Below are positions 13,718 to 21,490 of a DNA stretch of 36,119 nt, piece by piece (the first letter of the stretch is position 1; the number at the start of each line of letters is the position of its first letter). The notes beneath the pieces were generated by a model. That model was given only the letters and a program-made list of their open reading frames with translations. It made no database searches and had not been told where the DNA came from. Source of the DNA: an uncultured Prevotella sp. GTDB lineage: Bacteria; Bacteroidota; Bacteroidia; Bacteroidales; Bacteroidaceae. The stretch spans positions 1 to 36,119 of the forward strand of contig CAMORS010000020.1 in the NCBI GenBank assembly GCA_946624005.1. The letters run 5' to 3'. The position numbers and the translations under genes were made by a program.

Positions 13718-14767
13718 ATGCAGCGCATTTGTTATATTTCAAGAAACTATCGAGGACTGACCTCATCGGGCAACAAGGCGAAGACCGACTACGAAGATAC
13801 ACTGGCCGAGATGGGAGCCGTCAACCTGGCACTCCGACGTACCACCTATCGCAACAAGGTGCTCACCTTCGTGCTCAATCTCATGGGCATCGTGAAATAC
13901 GCTTTCTGTGTCAGAAAGGACGATGTCCTTGTACTGCAATACCCGCTGAAGAAGTATTTCACGCTTGTATGCCGAGTGGCCCACTGGCGTAAGGCTCGCG
14001 TGGTAGCTCTCATCCACGACTTAGGGTCGATGCGTCGCCGCAAACTGACAGTCGGGCAGGAGATAAGCCGATTGTCCAATGCCGACTATGTCATCGCCTC
14101 CAACGAAGTGATGAAGCAGTGGCTCGAACAGAAAGGTCTGACAATACCTATGGGGGCCTTAGGTCTGCACGACTATCGCTCCGACATTTTTCGAGGGTGC
14201 GAGGTACGAGGTACGAGGTACGAGAAAAAACTCCCCATCATCGTCTATGCCGGAGCTTTGGCTATGCGGAAGAATGCCTTCATGCTGCAAATGGGCGACA
14301 TCGCCAACGACTATCAGCTGCATGTCTATGGCAATGCCGACGGACTGCCCGGCCTGCAACCGTCACCTTCGGTCGTCATCAAAGGCTTCATGCCGGCCGA
14401 AGAGTTTATCGCAAAGGTGGAAGGCGACTACGGTCTTGTCTGGGATGGCGACTCTCTGGATGCCTGCACAGGCAACTTCGGCGAATATCTGCGCTACAAC
14501 AGTCCGCACAAACTGTCGTTCTATATCCGTGCCGGACTGCCCGTCGTCGTTTGGCGAGAGGCTGCCTTGGCCAGCATCGTAGAAAAAGAGGGTATCGGAC
14601 TGTGTATCGACAGCATCAGGCAGTTGGGCGAACGCTTAGCTGCCATCACACCGGAACAACACGCCACGATGCTTCGCAACGTCAGTCGCGTCAGTCAGAA
14701 AATGTCTGAAGGGGGCTTCCTCCGCAATGCCTTACAGGAAGCGATGCTTCACCTTAAAACCTCATAA
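13718..14767 (+). CDS. Galactofuranosyltransferase-like glycosyltransferase
   Basis: 349 residues beginning MQRICYISRNYRGLTSSGNK. Features: VLVLQYPLKKYF, VVALIHDLGSMRR, then IVYAGALAMRKNAF, YGLVWDGDSLDACTGNFGEY, YNSPHKLSFYIRAGLPVVVW. This pattern is seen in WbbI/galactofuranosyltransferase-like enzymes of Bacteroidales lipopolysaccharide and capsule clusters. A GAGGTAC repeat (14,193-14,224) is read in frame as CEVRGTRYEKK near residues 162-172, in the linker between the two halves. It follows the previous gene by 20 bp and is likely the last gene of the plus-strand operon. The donor sugar is inferred only. Confidence 0.75.
   Translation: MQRICYISRNYRGLTSSGNKAKTDYEDTLAEMGAVNLALRRTTYRNKVLTFVLNLMGIVKYAFCVRKDDVLVLQYPLKKYFTLVCRVAHWRKARVVALIHDLGSMRRRKLTVGQEISRLSNADYVIASNEVMKQWLEQKGLTIPMGALGLHDYRSDIFRGCEVRGTRYEKKLPIIVYAGALAMRKNAFMLQMGDIANDYQLHVYGNADGLPGLQPSPSVVIKGFMPAEEFIAKVEGDYGLVWDGDSLDACTGNFGEYLRYNSPHKLSFYIRAGLPVVVWREAALASIVEKEGIGLCIDSIRQLGERLAAITPEQHATMLRNVSRVSQKMSEGGFLRNALQEAMLHLKTS
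14193..14224 (+). repeat. GAGGTAC repeat inside the glycosyltransferase gene
   Basis: GAGGGTGC, GAGGTAC, GAGGTAC, GAGGTAC, GAG; in frame. Confidence 0.8.
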
Positions 14768-14780
14768 CCGCTCACCTCTC

Positions 14781-14829
14781 ACCCAACAAACCATCAACAC
14801 CCATCACCCATCACCCAACACCCATCACT
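14781..14829. repeat. TGGGTGN-family repeat between converging genes
   Basis: On the plus strand ACCCAACAAACCATCAACAC then CCATCACCCATCACCCAACA and CCCATCACTT; the minus strand is the usual TGGGTGA/TGGGTGT form. It fills the gap between the two converging operons and overlaps the 3' end of the kinase gene. Confidence 0.85.
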
Positions 14830-15544
14830 TGATAATACGATGCTCGAAGCGATGAAGTTCGCGAAGGGCTTCGCTGACCGTCTGCTGCTCGTCCCAACCA
14901 CGCTGGCGGGCATAGCTGCTGACGAGATATTCGAAGAGATCGCGGCGATGCGTCAGCCGTACCAGGTTCTTTACACACTGCCGTCGTGAAGGCCATCCCT
15001 GGCAGAAACGCGAGCGGTTGGTGTCAATCATGCTGAACCGATAGCCTTCTTTTGTCGGCGTACAAAGGAAATTGGAAAGGTTCAGGTCGCCGTGCAGAAT
15101 GCCCTTGCTGTGCATCATGACCACCTGAGCCATCACGGCGTCGGCCAACTCATGGCTGAACTTCTGCACCTCGCGCAGCAGCAGATGACTCTCGGTCCCC
15201 GTTGCTTCCTCGCTGACAAACCAGCTGTCGGCAAAGAGTCCGTTGCGGCGCTCTTCCATATAGGCCACCTCATGAGGGGTCTCGATGCCTCTTTCCCTGA
15301 ACATGGCGGCAAAGCGATAGGCACGTTCGGCCTTCGACGGGCGGAAGAAGGTATAGACGAAACGCTGCAACATGTTCGGCCGCTTATAGCGTTTCACCAT
15401 CAATGGCTTACCATCCACCACGACGCGCCTTACCTCATTGCGCTTCTGGTAGACCACCTCGCCAGAATCCTCAGCAGTAGGGTGGGGGAGAGCTTTCAGC
15501 TGGTCGCCCATTGACTGATACTTTTCTGCCACTACAATCTTCAT
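14825..15544 (-). CDS. Lipopolysaccharide-kinase-like protein (Kdo/heptose kinase family)
   Basis: 239 residues from MKIVVAEKYQSMGDQLKALP. The protein-kinase-like fold is indicated by a conserved lysine region (GKPLMVKRYKRPN), the catalytic loop HGDLNLSNFL (H151, D153) and the metal-binding IDTNR (D174). This set fits WaaP/KdkA-type enzymes that phosphorylate inner-core sugars of lipopolysaccharide in the cytoplasm. It lies in the minus-strand group with the LicD-like, LicC-like and aminotransferase genes, which supports an envelope role. The start two codons after 15,550 is preferred but either is possible. The C-terminal LHRFEHRIIK abuts the TGGGTGN repeat. Confidence 0.8.
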   Translation of the reverse strand: MKIVVAEKYQSMGDQLKALPHPTAEDSGEVVYQKRNEVRRVVVDGKPLMVKRYKRPNMLQRFVYTFFRPSKAERAYRFAAMFRERGIETPHEVAYMEERRNGLFADSWFVSEEATGTESHLLLREVQKFSHELADAVMAQVVMMHSKGILHGDLNLSNFLCTPTKEGYRFSMIDTNRSRFCQGWPSRRQCVKNLVRLTHRRDLFEYLVSSYARQRGWDEQQTVSEALRELHRFEHRIIK

Positions 15545-15597
15545 TATCACGAATTTGAGAATTAGAGAATTGTTTGTTGAAAAGACTTTCTGACAGA

Positions 15598-16416
15598 TTA
15601 ATGCCTTTGCTTGTATGCTCTGTAGGGTGTGTCTAAGTCGAGCAAGTGGAAACTGTGCTGCCGCTGGTGGTCACCGTCGGGCGGAGTCATATAGTCGCCG
15701 TATTTATTAGTAAGGTAGGCATCGTATTGTTCTACACCCATCAGGCGCTCACCTTCAAAATCGCATGGGGTAGGGGAACCCAGTATTGTTTTGCTGATAC
15801 AGCCGTGCGAGCCGTCGTCGTAGTCGGCAACAAGGGCTGACTGCTCGTAGTCGTACTTCATCAACAGTCGGCGGATGCGTTGCTGAACGCCTTGCATCGT
15901 GTACATCCTGCGACAAAGCAACGGCACCCACGACGAAGGACCGTGGCCGCGCTTGTAGGGGTCGCGGTGCAACAGGTAGAGCACGCGCTTCCAATATTCG
16001 TAACGGCCAAAGTGCAGCTTTCTGCGCAATGCCCCCTTGGGTGTGCCGTCGATGGGGAACACATCGATATAGATACCTCCGAGATAGTGCAGGTGAAAGC
16101 GTTCTACCAACGTTGTCGAGGCATCCTGAACCTTCGCAAAGGGTAGGGGATAGGCAGCATCGTTCTCAGCACATACCAGCTCCATCGGCTCGGGCAGCCA
16201 CTCAGCAGCATGCTTGATGAGTCGCTCGTAGTCGGGACGCGGCATGGCGATGTCGGCATCGTCGTCCCAGGGAATGAATCCCTTGTGGCGCACGCTGCCT
16301 AACATGGTGCCTGCCCAGAGATAGTAGCGCAACTGATGCTCACGGCAAGTCTGGTCGAAAACCGTGAGGATACGCAGGATGCGCTGGTGCACTGATTCTA
16401 TGTCGTACTGGGGCAT
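15598..16416 (-). CDS. LicD-family phosphotransferase
   Basis: 272 residues from MPQYDIESVHQRILRILTVF. The LicD core is complete: YYLWAGTMLGSVRHKGFIPW, then DDDADIAM (residues 51-58), GGIYIDVFPIDGTP, and a C-terminal YLTNKYGDYMTPP. LicD-like enzymes transfer phosphocholine or a similar phospho-group from a CDP-activated donor to a surface glycan. Directly upstream on the same strand is a LicC-like cytidylyltransferase gene that could make the donor. An open extension to 16,500 is just translated TGGGTGN repeat and is not included. Confidence 0.9.
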   Translation of the reverse strand: MPQYDIESVHQRILRILTVFDQTCREHQLRYYLWAGTMLGSVRHKGFIPWDDDADIAMPRPDYERLIKHAAEWLPEPMELVCAENDAAYPLPFAKVQDASTTLVERFHLHYLGGIYIDVFPIDGTPKGALRRKLHFGRYEYWKRVLYLLHRDPYKRGHGPSSWVPLLCRRMYTMQGVQQRIRRLLMKYDYEQSALVADYDDGSHGCISKTILGSPTPCDFEGERLMGVEQYDAYLTNKYGDYMTPPDGDHQRQHSFHLLDLDTPYRAYKQRH

Positions 16417-16420
16417 GTTC

Positions 16421-16525
16421 GCTGGGTGTTGGGTGATGGGTGTTGGGTGATGGGTGTTGGGTGATGGGTGTTGATGGTTTGTTGGGTGATCAATTATCAA
16501 TTATCAATTGTCAATTGTCAATTAA
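16421..16525. repeat. Two 7-bp repeat families side by side
   Basis: TGGGTGT/TGGGTGA units run at 16,421-16,490 and are followed at once by AATTGAN-family units (CAATTAT, CAATTAT, CAATTGT, CAATTGT) at 16,491-16,525. Together they fill the whole gap between the LicD-like and LicC-like genes and provide the stop of the latter. Confidence 0.9.
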
Positions 16526-17263
16526 CAATCGTGCTTTCTGGAAGTCTTCCACCGTGTCGAGCTCCATCGAGAAGAGGTCTGTCGTGTCGACAATGCTGAA
16601 CTGATGTCCCTGCGGAATCAGTCGTTCGAAGGCACGTTCATAGAAAATGTCTACGAGCTTCTCGCCGTTGATCATCAGGCGCAACTCCTGAAAGAGTGCC
16701 AGCGAATAGTCGGCCATGATCTTCTCGATGCCGATGCTCTCGCCGATAGCCTTCTCGATGCTGCACGTCTTGCTCAGTTCCACAACCTTCCCTTCGTCGT
16801 CAGCAATCACCTTCATCTCCTCCTCGCCCAGTTCATGGCGGTTCAGGGCCAATACGGTTCCCTCTGCCTGCAACACCTTTTCCACCACAGCGGGATCGAA
16901 GAGGATGTCGCTATCAAGGAGCAGGAAGTCAGAACCATTGACGTAGGGACGTGTGAGCCAGAGCGAGTAGATATTGTTCGTCGTGGCATAGTCGGCATTA
17001 TCGATGAAGTGGACAGTCAGCCGTCCCTCTGCAGGGAGGAACGACATAGGCATCAGGTTGTAGTGGTCGGTGATGAACTGCCGTATCATCTCACTACGAT
17101 AGCCTGTCACAACGACAAACTCGGTGATGCCCGCATCCACCAAGGCATCCATCGTGCGTTGCAACAACGTACGGCCACCTATTTCTAACAAACACTTCGG
17201 CTTCTCGTCAGTCAGCGGTCTCAACCGCGAAGCCATTCCCGCTGCCAATATTACTGCAAGCAT
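16511..17263 (-). CDS. LicC-like nucleotidyltransferase (probable CDP-choline-type cytidylyltransferase)
   Basis: 250 residues from MLAVILAAGMASRLRPLT, with the NTP-binding G-x-x-x-R-x-R-P-L-T, the KPKCLLEIGG block and DFLLLDSDILFDP (metal-binding aspartates). It belongs to the sugar-phosphate/phosphocholine nucleotidyltransferases and would activate a phosphorylated amine or sugar for the LicD-like enzyme. An upstream start at 17,284 or 17,287 is possible but adds only Lys-rich residues. The last residues LLIDN and stop lie in an AATTGAN repeat. It is separated from the aminotransferase gene by 96 bp with ATTCGTG-type repeats. Confidence 0.85.
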   Translation of the reverse strand: MLAVILAAGMASRLRPLTDEKPKCLLEIGGRTLLQRTMDALVDAGITEFVVVTGYRSEMIRQFITDHYNLMPMSFLPAEGRLTVHFIDNADYATTNNIYSLWLTRPYVNGSDFLLLDSDILFDPAVVEKVLQAEGTVLALNRHELGEEEMKVIADDEGKVVELSKTCSIEKAIGESIGIEKIMADYSLALFQELRLMINGEKLVDIFYERAFERLIPQGHQFSIVDTTDLFSMELDTVEDFQKARLLIDN

Positions 17264-17281
17264 TTTTTTATCTTTTTCTTT

Positions 17282-17345
17282 CATCACGAATTACACGAAT
17301 TTCGGAATATCCAAAAAAATCGTTTAATTCGTTTAATTCGTGGTC
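17282..17345. repeat. ATTCGTG/TTTAATTCG repeats between LicC-like and aminotransferase genes
   Basis: CACGAATTACACGAATTT (17,283-17,300) and CGTTTAATTCGTTTAATTCG (17,321-17,340) form a loose inverted repeat. The same words recur at 32,300-32,325 and 33,970-34,150. Confidence 0.7.
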
Positions 17346-17359
17346 TTAAATAACAAAAA

Positions 17360-18406
17360 CTATTCGTTACCACGCCCTATCCTGACAATCGTGTCGCAGA
17401 CGACGCGGTTCTGCTCGCGCCGTCCCAGCGTGATGCGCATGTGCTCGTTGATGTCGGGCTCGTTCATGAACTTCACCTTGTAGTCTTGTGCCTTGAAAGC
17501 CTCCTGCAGACGCTCCTTCAGCGCGATAGGATACTTGATGAGGATGAAGTTGGCCAAGCTCTCGTACACCTTGAAGCCCGGCAGCTGACCCACCTCGCGG
17601 GTGTACATCTCGCGAGCTTCCTGCATCACGCGAGCCACCTCGCGGTAGTGGTCGTCGCTCTTCAGGGCAGCGATGGCCACCTCTTCCGACAGACGGTCGT
17701 AGCCGAGATACATATTGGCATAGCGGGCGAAACGATCCATCACCTCGCCCTTACCGATAAAGCCGAAGCCCATGCGCAGTCCGGGCAGACCGTAGAACTT
17801 GCTCAGCGTGCGGCACACAATGATGTTGGGGTGCGACTCCACCAGTCGGCGGATATACGAGGCATCGTTGCTCACGAACGAAGCGTAAGCCTCGTCGACA
17901 ACGACGATAGTCTGCTGTGGGATGCTGCTCACGAGGCGTTCCATCTCGTCTGTCGTCAACGCATTGCCCGTGGGGTTGTTGGGCGAAGCGACAAGCAGGA
18001 TGGCGGGCTTGTGCTCGTTCACCATGTCGAGCAGCGCGTCGAAGTCGTAGCGATAGGTGTTACCGTCTTCGTAGACAGGATATTGGATGGCCTCGCCGTC
18101 CACCTCAGAGGCTATCGAACTGTAGTACCACCACGAGAACTTCGGGATGAGCATCTTCCGCGACTGTCCCATTGTCAGGAAGTAGTGCGTAGCCTTCTTC
18201 AACAAGTCCTCCGCACCATATCCCAACAGCACCTGACGCTCAGGTATATCATAGAGCTCGCTCAGATAAACCGAAAAGATACTTTTTTTCCCCTCGTCGT
18301 AGATACGTGTATAGAAAGCCAGCTTACCAATGTCGAAGTTGCGGATAGTCTCCTTCACCAGCTCGGATGGCTCAAAGTTAAATTCGTTCCTGTCTAAGTA
18401 ATTCAT
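17360..18406 (-). CDS. HisC-like PLP-dependent aminotransferase
   Basis: 348 residues from MNYLDRNEFNFEPSELVKET. Fold type I motifs are clear: LLGYGAEDLLKK, VASPNNPTGN (residues 139-148), VVVDEAYASF (D171, Y174), the PLP lysine K203 in RTLSKFYGLPGLRMGFG, and a C-terminal arginine block (MRITLGRREQNR). It resembles histidinol-phosphate aminotransferase, but the setting, just upstream of LicC- and LicD-like genes, suggests it makes an amino-phosphate precursor such as a phosphorylated amino alcohol for surface decoration. That substrate is an inference; a misplaced hisC is the alternative. TTG at 18,418 is in a repeat, so ATG 18,406 is used. Confidence 0.85.
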   Translation of the reverse strand: MNYLDRNEFNFEPSELVKETIRNFDIGKLAFYTRIYDEGKKSIFSVYLSELYDIPERQVLLGYGAEDLLKKATHYFLTMGQSRKMLIPKFSWWYYSSIASEVDGEAIQYPVYEDGNTYRYDFDALLDMVNEHKPAILLVASPNNPTGNALTTDEMERLVSSIPQQTIVVVDEAYASFVSNDASYIRRLVESHPNIIVCRTLSKFYGLPGLRMGFGFIGKGEVMDRFARYANMYLGYDRLSEEVAIAALKSDDHYREVARVMQEAREMYTREVGQLPGFKVYESLANFILIKYPIALKERLQEAFKAQDYKVKFMNEPDINEHMRITLGRREQNRVVCDTIVRIGRGNE

Positions 18407-18407
18407 A

Positions 18408-18442
18408 TCAATTCTCAATTATCAATTGTCAATTATCAATTA
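18408..18442. repeat. AATTGAN-family repeat between DUF4294 and aminotransferase genes
   Basis: CAATTCT, CAATTAT, CAATTGT, CAATTAT, CAATTA; it spans from the DUF4294 stop codon to the aminotransferase start. Confidence 0.9.
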
Positions 18443-19090
18443 CAACTGTCCTGCCTCCACTTGCAGCACGATGCGCTCCGTCAGTCGGTCTACACCCTGA
18501 GCGTCGTACTTCTTCATCAGCGACGCACCGAACGCCCAGGCAAAGGCTTGCCAAATGCCGGCCTTGACGGGTCCCATGAAGGCTTGTATCAGCTCGTACG
18601 ACGAACTGTCGCACTCGCGGTAGACCAGCTTGATGAGCAGCTTGCCCTGCGAATAGGTCAGCTTCTTCATCCTTGGGCCATACTCTTCCTTCAGGTTGGC
18701 CTCTACGCGCTTCATGTGCTCCTTGCGAGCTTTCTCGTTGGGCAGGGTCTCAAGATAGGCTCCCGTCTCGACAATCACGCGGTTCACCTCCTTAGCAATG
18801 GGCAGCACCTTCTTCACGTTGTACACCAGACGGTTGTAGGCCTGCCGCTGTTTCTCGTTCTTGAACGTCGGCTCCTCCGAGACGTAGATGTTGTTCAACT
18901 CTACATACTGGATGCTGTCGCCTTCGTAGAGCGTTTTGCTCACCTTCACCATGGGCACAAACGTAGGACTGTCCATGTCAACCCGCATGTCCTCGGGCTT
19001 GACACGGCCACTCTTTTTGCTCTGTGCCGATGCCGACATCATGCCGACAAGGCAGGCAGACAATACTATCATACGTACGCCATAGCGCAT
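18440..19090 (-). CDS. DUF4294-family exported protein
   Basis: 216 residues from MRYGVRMIVLSACLVGMMSA, with a signal peptide ending SASAQ. The body has YVSEEPTFKNEKQRQAYNRL, VYNVKKVLPIAKEVNRVI and YGPRMKKLTYSQGKLLIKLV, characteristic of DUF4294, a Bacteroidota periplasmic family without known activity. The promoter-like TAATTTTG (19,107-19,100 on the minus strand) is so close that a start at 19,102 would be upstream of transcription; 19,090 implies an almost leaderless message, and 19,072 (MIVLSACL) would give a normal leader. It may head the minus-strand operon. Confidence 0.85.
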   Translation of the reverse strand: MRYGVRMIVLSACLVGMMSASAQSKKSGRVKPEDMRVDMDSPTFVPMVKVSKTLYEGDSIQYVELNNIYVSEEPTFKNEKQRQAYNRLVYNVKKVLPIAKEVNRVIVETGAYLETLPNEKARKEHMKRVEANLKEEYGPRMKKLTYSQGKLLIKLVYRECDSSSYELIQAFMGPVKAGIWQAFAWAFGASLMKKYDAQGVDRLTERIVLQVEAGQL

Positions 19091-19099
19091 AATCGGTTG

Positions 19100-19107
19100 C
19101 AAAATTA
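19100..19107 (-). promoter_or_regulatory. -7 box for the DUF4294 operon
   Basis: TAATTTTG on the minus strand. A TTTG lies 23 bp further upstream (19,134-19,131), slightly more than the usual spacing. Confidence 0.55.
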
Positions 19108-19226
19108 CCGCTTTTTTTCTGTAAACCCACCAAACCGAATACTTATTTATAAATAATTATCAATTAGGAGAAGCAAAGAAAACTTAAAAGATAAGCGTCT
19201 ATCTACCGTAAATCGTGGGTTTTGTG

Positions 19227-19234
19227 TAATTTTG
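19227..19234 (+). promoter_or_regulatory. -7 box for sufE
   Basis: TAATTTTG, 31 bp before the sufE ATG at 19,265, diverging from the DUF4294 promoter. Confidence 0.55.
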
Positions 19235-19264
19235 CTGCCGTAAATAAAAAACAATAAAAACAAG

Positions 19265-19693
19265 ATGAAAAGTATCAACGAACTGCAAGACGAGGTGATA
19301 GACGAATTCTCTGGCTTCGACGACTGGATGGACCGCTATCAGATGCTCATCGACTTGGGCAATGAACTGGAACCCTTAGACGAGAAATACAAGACCGAGA
19401 GCAATCTCATTGATGGCTGCCAGAGCCGTGTGTGGCTACAGGCCGACTATCACGATGGCGTCATCGACTTCCAGGCAGAGAGCGACGCGCTTATCGTGAA
19501 GGGCATCGTGGCACTGCTCATCCGCGTGCTGAGCGGACACACACCGAAGGAGATTCTCGACACCGACCTTTACTTCATCGACCGCATCGGACTGCACGAC
19601 CATCTGTCGCCCACTCGCAGCAACGGACTGCTCGCCATGGTGAAACAAATGCGGATGTATGCCGTAGCTTTCGGAATGAAGAATAAAGAGTGA
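19265..19693 (+). CDS. sufE: SufE-family sulfur acceptor
   Basis: 142 residues. The conserved persulfide cysteine is C52 in LIDGCQSRVWLQ, following YQMLIDLGNELEPLDEKYKT; the C-terminal DRIGLHDHLSPTRSNGLLAM is also typical. SufE takes sulfur from the cysteine desulfurase SufS for iron-sulfur cluster assembly in the cytoplasm. No other suf genes are near. The next gene starts 6 bp after the stop, so the two are translationally coupled. Confidence 0.95.
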   Translation: MKSINELQDEVIDEFSGFDDWMDRYQMLIDLGNELEPLDEKYKTESNLIDGCQSRVWLQADYHDGVIDFQAESDALIVKGIVALLIRVLSGHTPKEILDTDLYFIDRIGLHDHLSPTRSNGLLAMVKQMRMYAVAFGMKNKE

Positions 19694-19699
19694 AGAATG

Positions 19700-20257
19700 A
19701 TGCGAAAGCTGAAAACAATAGAGATGAACCGCCTGACGGTGGACGAGTTCCACGCAGCCAGGAAGCTGCCGCTCATCGTCGTATTAGACGATGTTCGCTC
19801 AATGTACAATGTGGGAAGCATCTTCCGTACAGCCGATGCTTTCCGCATCGAAGCCATCTACCTGTGCGGCATCACGGGCTGTCCGCCCCATCCAGAGATT
19901 CACAAGACGGCACTCGGGGCGGAAGATAGCATCAGCTGGCGCTATTTCCCTTCGGCACTCGAAGCTGTGCAGCATCTCCACAACCAGGGCTACTACGTCT
20001 ATGCCGTAGAACAAGCTGAGGGAAGCACCAAACTGCCCATCACCGCCCCAACACCCCAACACCCCAACACCCAGCATGCCATCGTTATGGGCAATGAGGT
20101 GAAGGGCGTTCACCAAGAAGTTGTCGATGCCTGCGACGGTTGCTTGGAGATACCGCAGTTCGGAACAAAACACTCGATGAACGTCGCCGTCTCGGCAGGT
20201 ATCGTCATCTGGGAGTTTGCACGAGAAAAATGTCGCAACATCGAAGCATCGAAATAA
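19700..20257 (+). CDS. SpoU/TrmH-family RNA 2'-O-methyltransferase
   Basis: 185 residues from MRKLKTIEMNRLTVDEFHAA. SPOUT motifs are all present: VRSMYNVGSIFRTADAF (motif 1), AIVMGNEVKGVH (motif 2) and LEIPQFGTKHSMNVAVSAGI (motif 3), which form the S-adenosylmethionine knot. It methylates a ribose in tRNA or rRNA; the target is not clear. A repeat of CCCCAACAC units (20,045-20,073) is read in frame as TAPTPQHPNTQHA (about residues 115-127), immediately before motif 2, in a position where a short loop is expected. Confidence 0.9.
   Translation: MRKLKTIEMNRLTVDEFHAARKLPLIVVLDDVRSMYNVGSIFRTADAFRIEAIYLCGITGCPPHPEIHKTALGAEDSISWRYFPSALEAVQHLHNQGYYVYAVEQAEGSTKLPITAPTPQHPNTQHAIVMGNEVKGVHQEVVDACDGCLEIPQFGTKHSMNVAVSAGIVIWEFAREKCRNIEASK
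20045..20073 (+). repeat. CCCAACA repeat inside the methyltransferase gene
   Basis: GCCCCAACACCCCAACACCC then CAACACCCA; a TGGGTGN-family tract on the opposite strand, in frame. Confidence 0.75.
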
Positions 20258-20301
20258 CGAAATCCCAGAAATCCCTAATCACCCGAAATCCCCCTAAAAA
20301 A

Positions 20302-21459
20302 ATGAACATCCCCCACGAATACGACCGCATACGTCCCTACGAGCCAGAAGAGCTGCCAGAAGTCTACGAGCGGCTCATCGCCGACAAACAGTTTCGGCAG
20401 GTCATCGCAGCTGTCTTCCCCAACATGCCCTTTGAGGCATTGGCACAGAAGATGCGCAGCTGTAAGACCAACCTCGAGTTTCAGAAAGCCTTCCCCTATC
20501 ACTTCCTCAAACAGCTGCTCCAGAAAGCCAGCAACGGCTGCGACATCGACGTCGCGGCCATCGACACCACGAAGCGCTATACCTTCGTGAGCAACCATCG
20601 CGACATCGTGCTCGACTCAGCTCTGCTCGATGTGCTCCTCGTCGATGCAGGCTTCGACACCACCTGCGAGATAGCCATCGGCGACAACCTGCTGTCGCTG
20701 CCATGGGTGAAAGATTTGGTGAGGGTGAACAAGTCGTTCATCGTTGAACGCTCGCTGCCCCCGATGGAGATGATGCGCGCCAGCAAGCGGATGGCCGAAT
20801 ATATGCACTTCGTCGTCAGCGAGAAGAACGACAACATCTGGATTGCTCAGCGTGAGGGTAGGGCGAAAGACAGCAACGACCGCACACAACCCGCCATTCT
20901 GAAGATGATGGCCATGGGCGGTACGGGCAGTTCTATCGAACGGTTGCAGCAGCTGCACATCGTGCCACTCGCCATCTCGTACGAATACGACCCCTGCGAC
21001 TTCCTCAAGGCTCGCGAGATGCAATTAAAGCGCGAAAACCCCACCTGGAAGAAAGCTCCCGGCGACGATGTCGTGAGTATGCAGACGGGCATCATGGGCT
21101 ACAAAGGGCGCATCCATTATCATTGTGCTGAGTGTATCGACGACTGGCTACAGACCATCGATCCGCAGACGCCACGCAACAAGCTCTTCGATCTCATCGC
21201 CACGCATATCGACAACGAGATACACCGCCACTACCAACTCTATCCCTGCAACTATATCGCTGCCGACTGGCTCGATGGTAAGCAATATGCTGATCAATAT
21301 ACGGTCGACGATGAGCAACGCTTCAAGCAGTACATCGAAGGACAACTCTCCAAAATCGACTTACCCGACCGCGACGACGACTTCCTGCGCGAACGTCTCC
21401 TAACGATGTATGCCAATCCGTGCCGAAACCAGCAACGATTGATAATTGATAATGGATAA
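20302..21459 (+). CDS. Glycerol-phosphate-acyltransferase-like (PlsC superfamily) protein
   Basis: 385 residues from MNIPHEYDRIRPYEPEELPE; ATG 20,302 follows an A-rich stretch. The acyltransferase motif is TFVSNHRDIVLDS (H99, D101, D105), a spacing slightly different from the classical H-x4-D, and block III is QREGRAKDSND. It has no obvious membrane span in the catalytic part and is longer than PlsC (about 240). Candidates are phospholipid, ornithine- or glycine-lipid acylation. The last residues RLIIDNG and stop come from an AATTGAN tract, and an upstream open frame (20,140-20,301) is shadow. Confidence 0.8.
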   Translation: MNIPHEYDRIRPYEPEELPEVYERLIADKQFRQVIAAVFPNMPFEALAQKMRSCKTNLEFQKAFPYHFLKQLLQKASNGCDIDVAAIDTTKRYTFVSNHRDIVLDSALLDVLLVDAGFDTTCEIAIGDNLLSLPWVKDLVRVNKSFIVERSLPPMEMMRASKRMAEYMHFVVSEKNDNIWIAQREGRAKDSNDRTQPAILKMMAMGGTGSSIERLQQLHIVPLAISYEYDPCDFLKAREMQLKRENPTWKKAPGDDVVSMQTGIMGYKGRIHYHCAECIDDWLQTIDPQTPRNKLFDLIATHIDNEIHRHYQLYPCNYIAADWLDGKQYADQYTVDDEQRFKQYIEGQLSKIDLPDRDDDFLRERLLTMYANPCRNQQRLIIDNG

Positions 21460-21490
21460 TGGATAATTGATAATTGATAATGGATAATTG
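21437..21490. repeat. AATTGAN/GGATAAT repeat joining two genes
   Basis: GATTGATAATTGATAATGGA then TAATGGATAATTGATAATTG and ATAATGGATAATTG. It contains the end and stop of the acyltransferase (21,459) and the start codon of the U32 gene (21,480). Confidence 0.9.

Noticed and set aside
16417..16500. N-terminal extension of the LicD-like protein
   Set aside because: These 28 residues are only translated TGGGTGN repeat; MPQYDIES at 16,416 fits the family start.
17441..18397. Plus-strand open frame of 318 codons
   Set aside because: Antisense to the aminotransferase with all PLP motifs on the other strand.
20140..20301. Upstream extension of the PlsC-like protein
   Set aside because: It lies in another frame of the methyltransferase gene and then in short repeat-like AAATCCC sequence; ATG 20,302 matches the family start.
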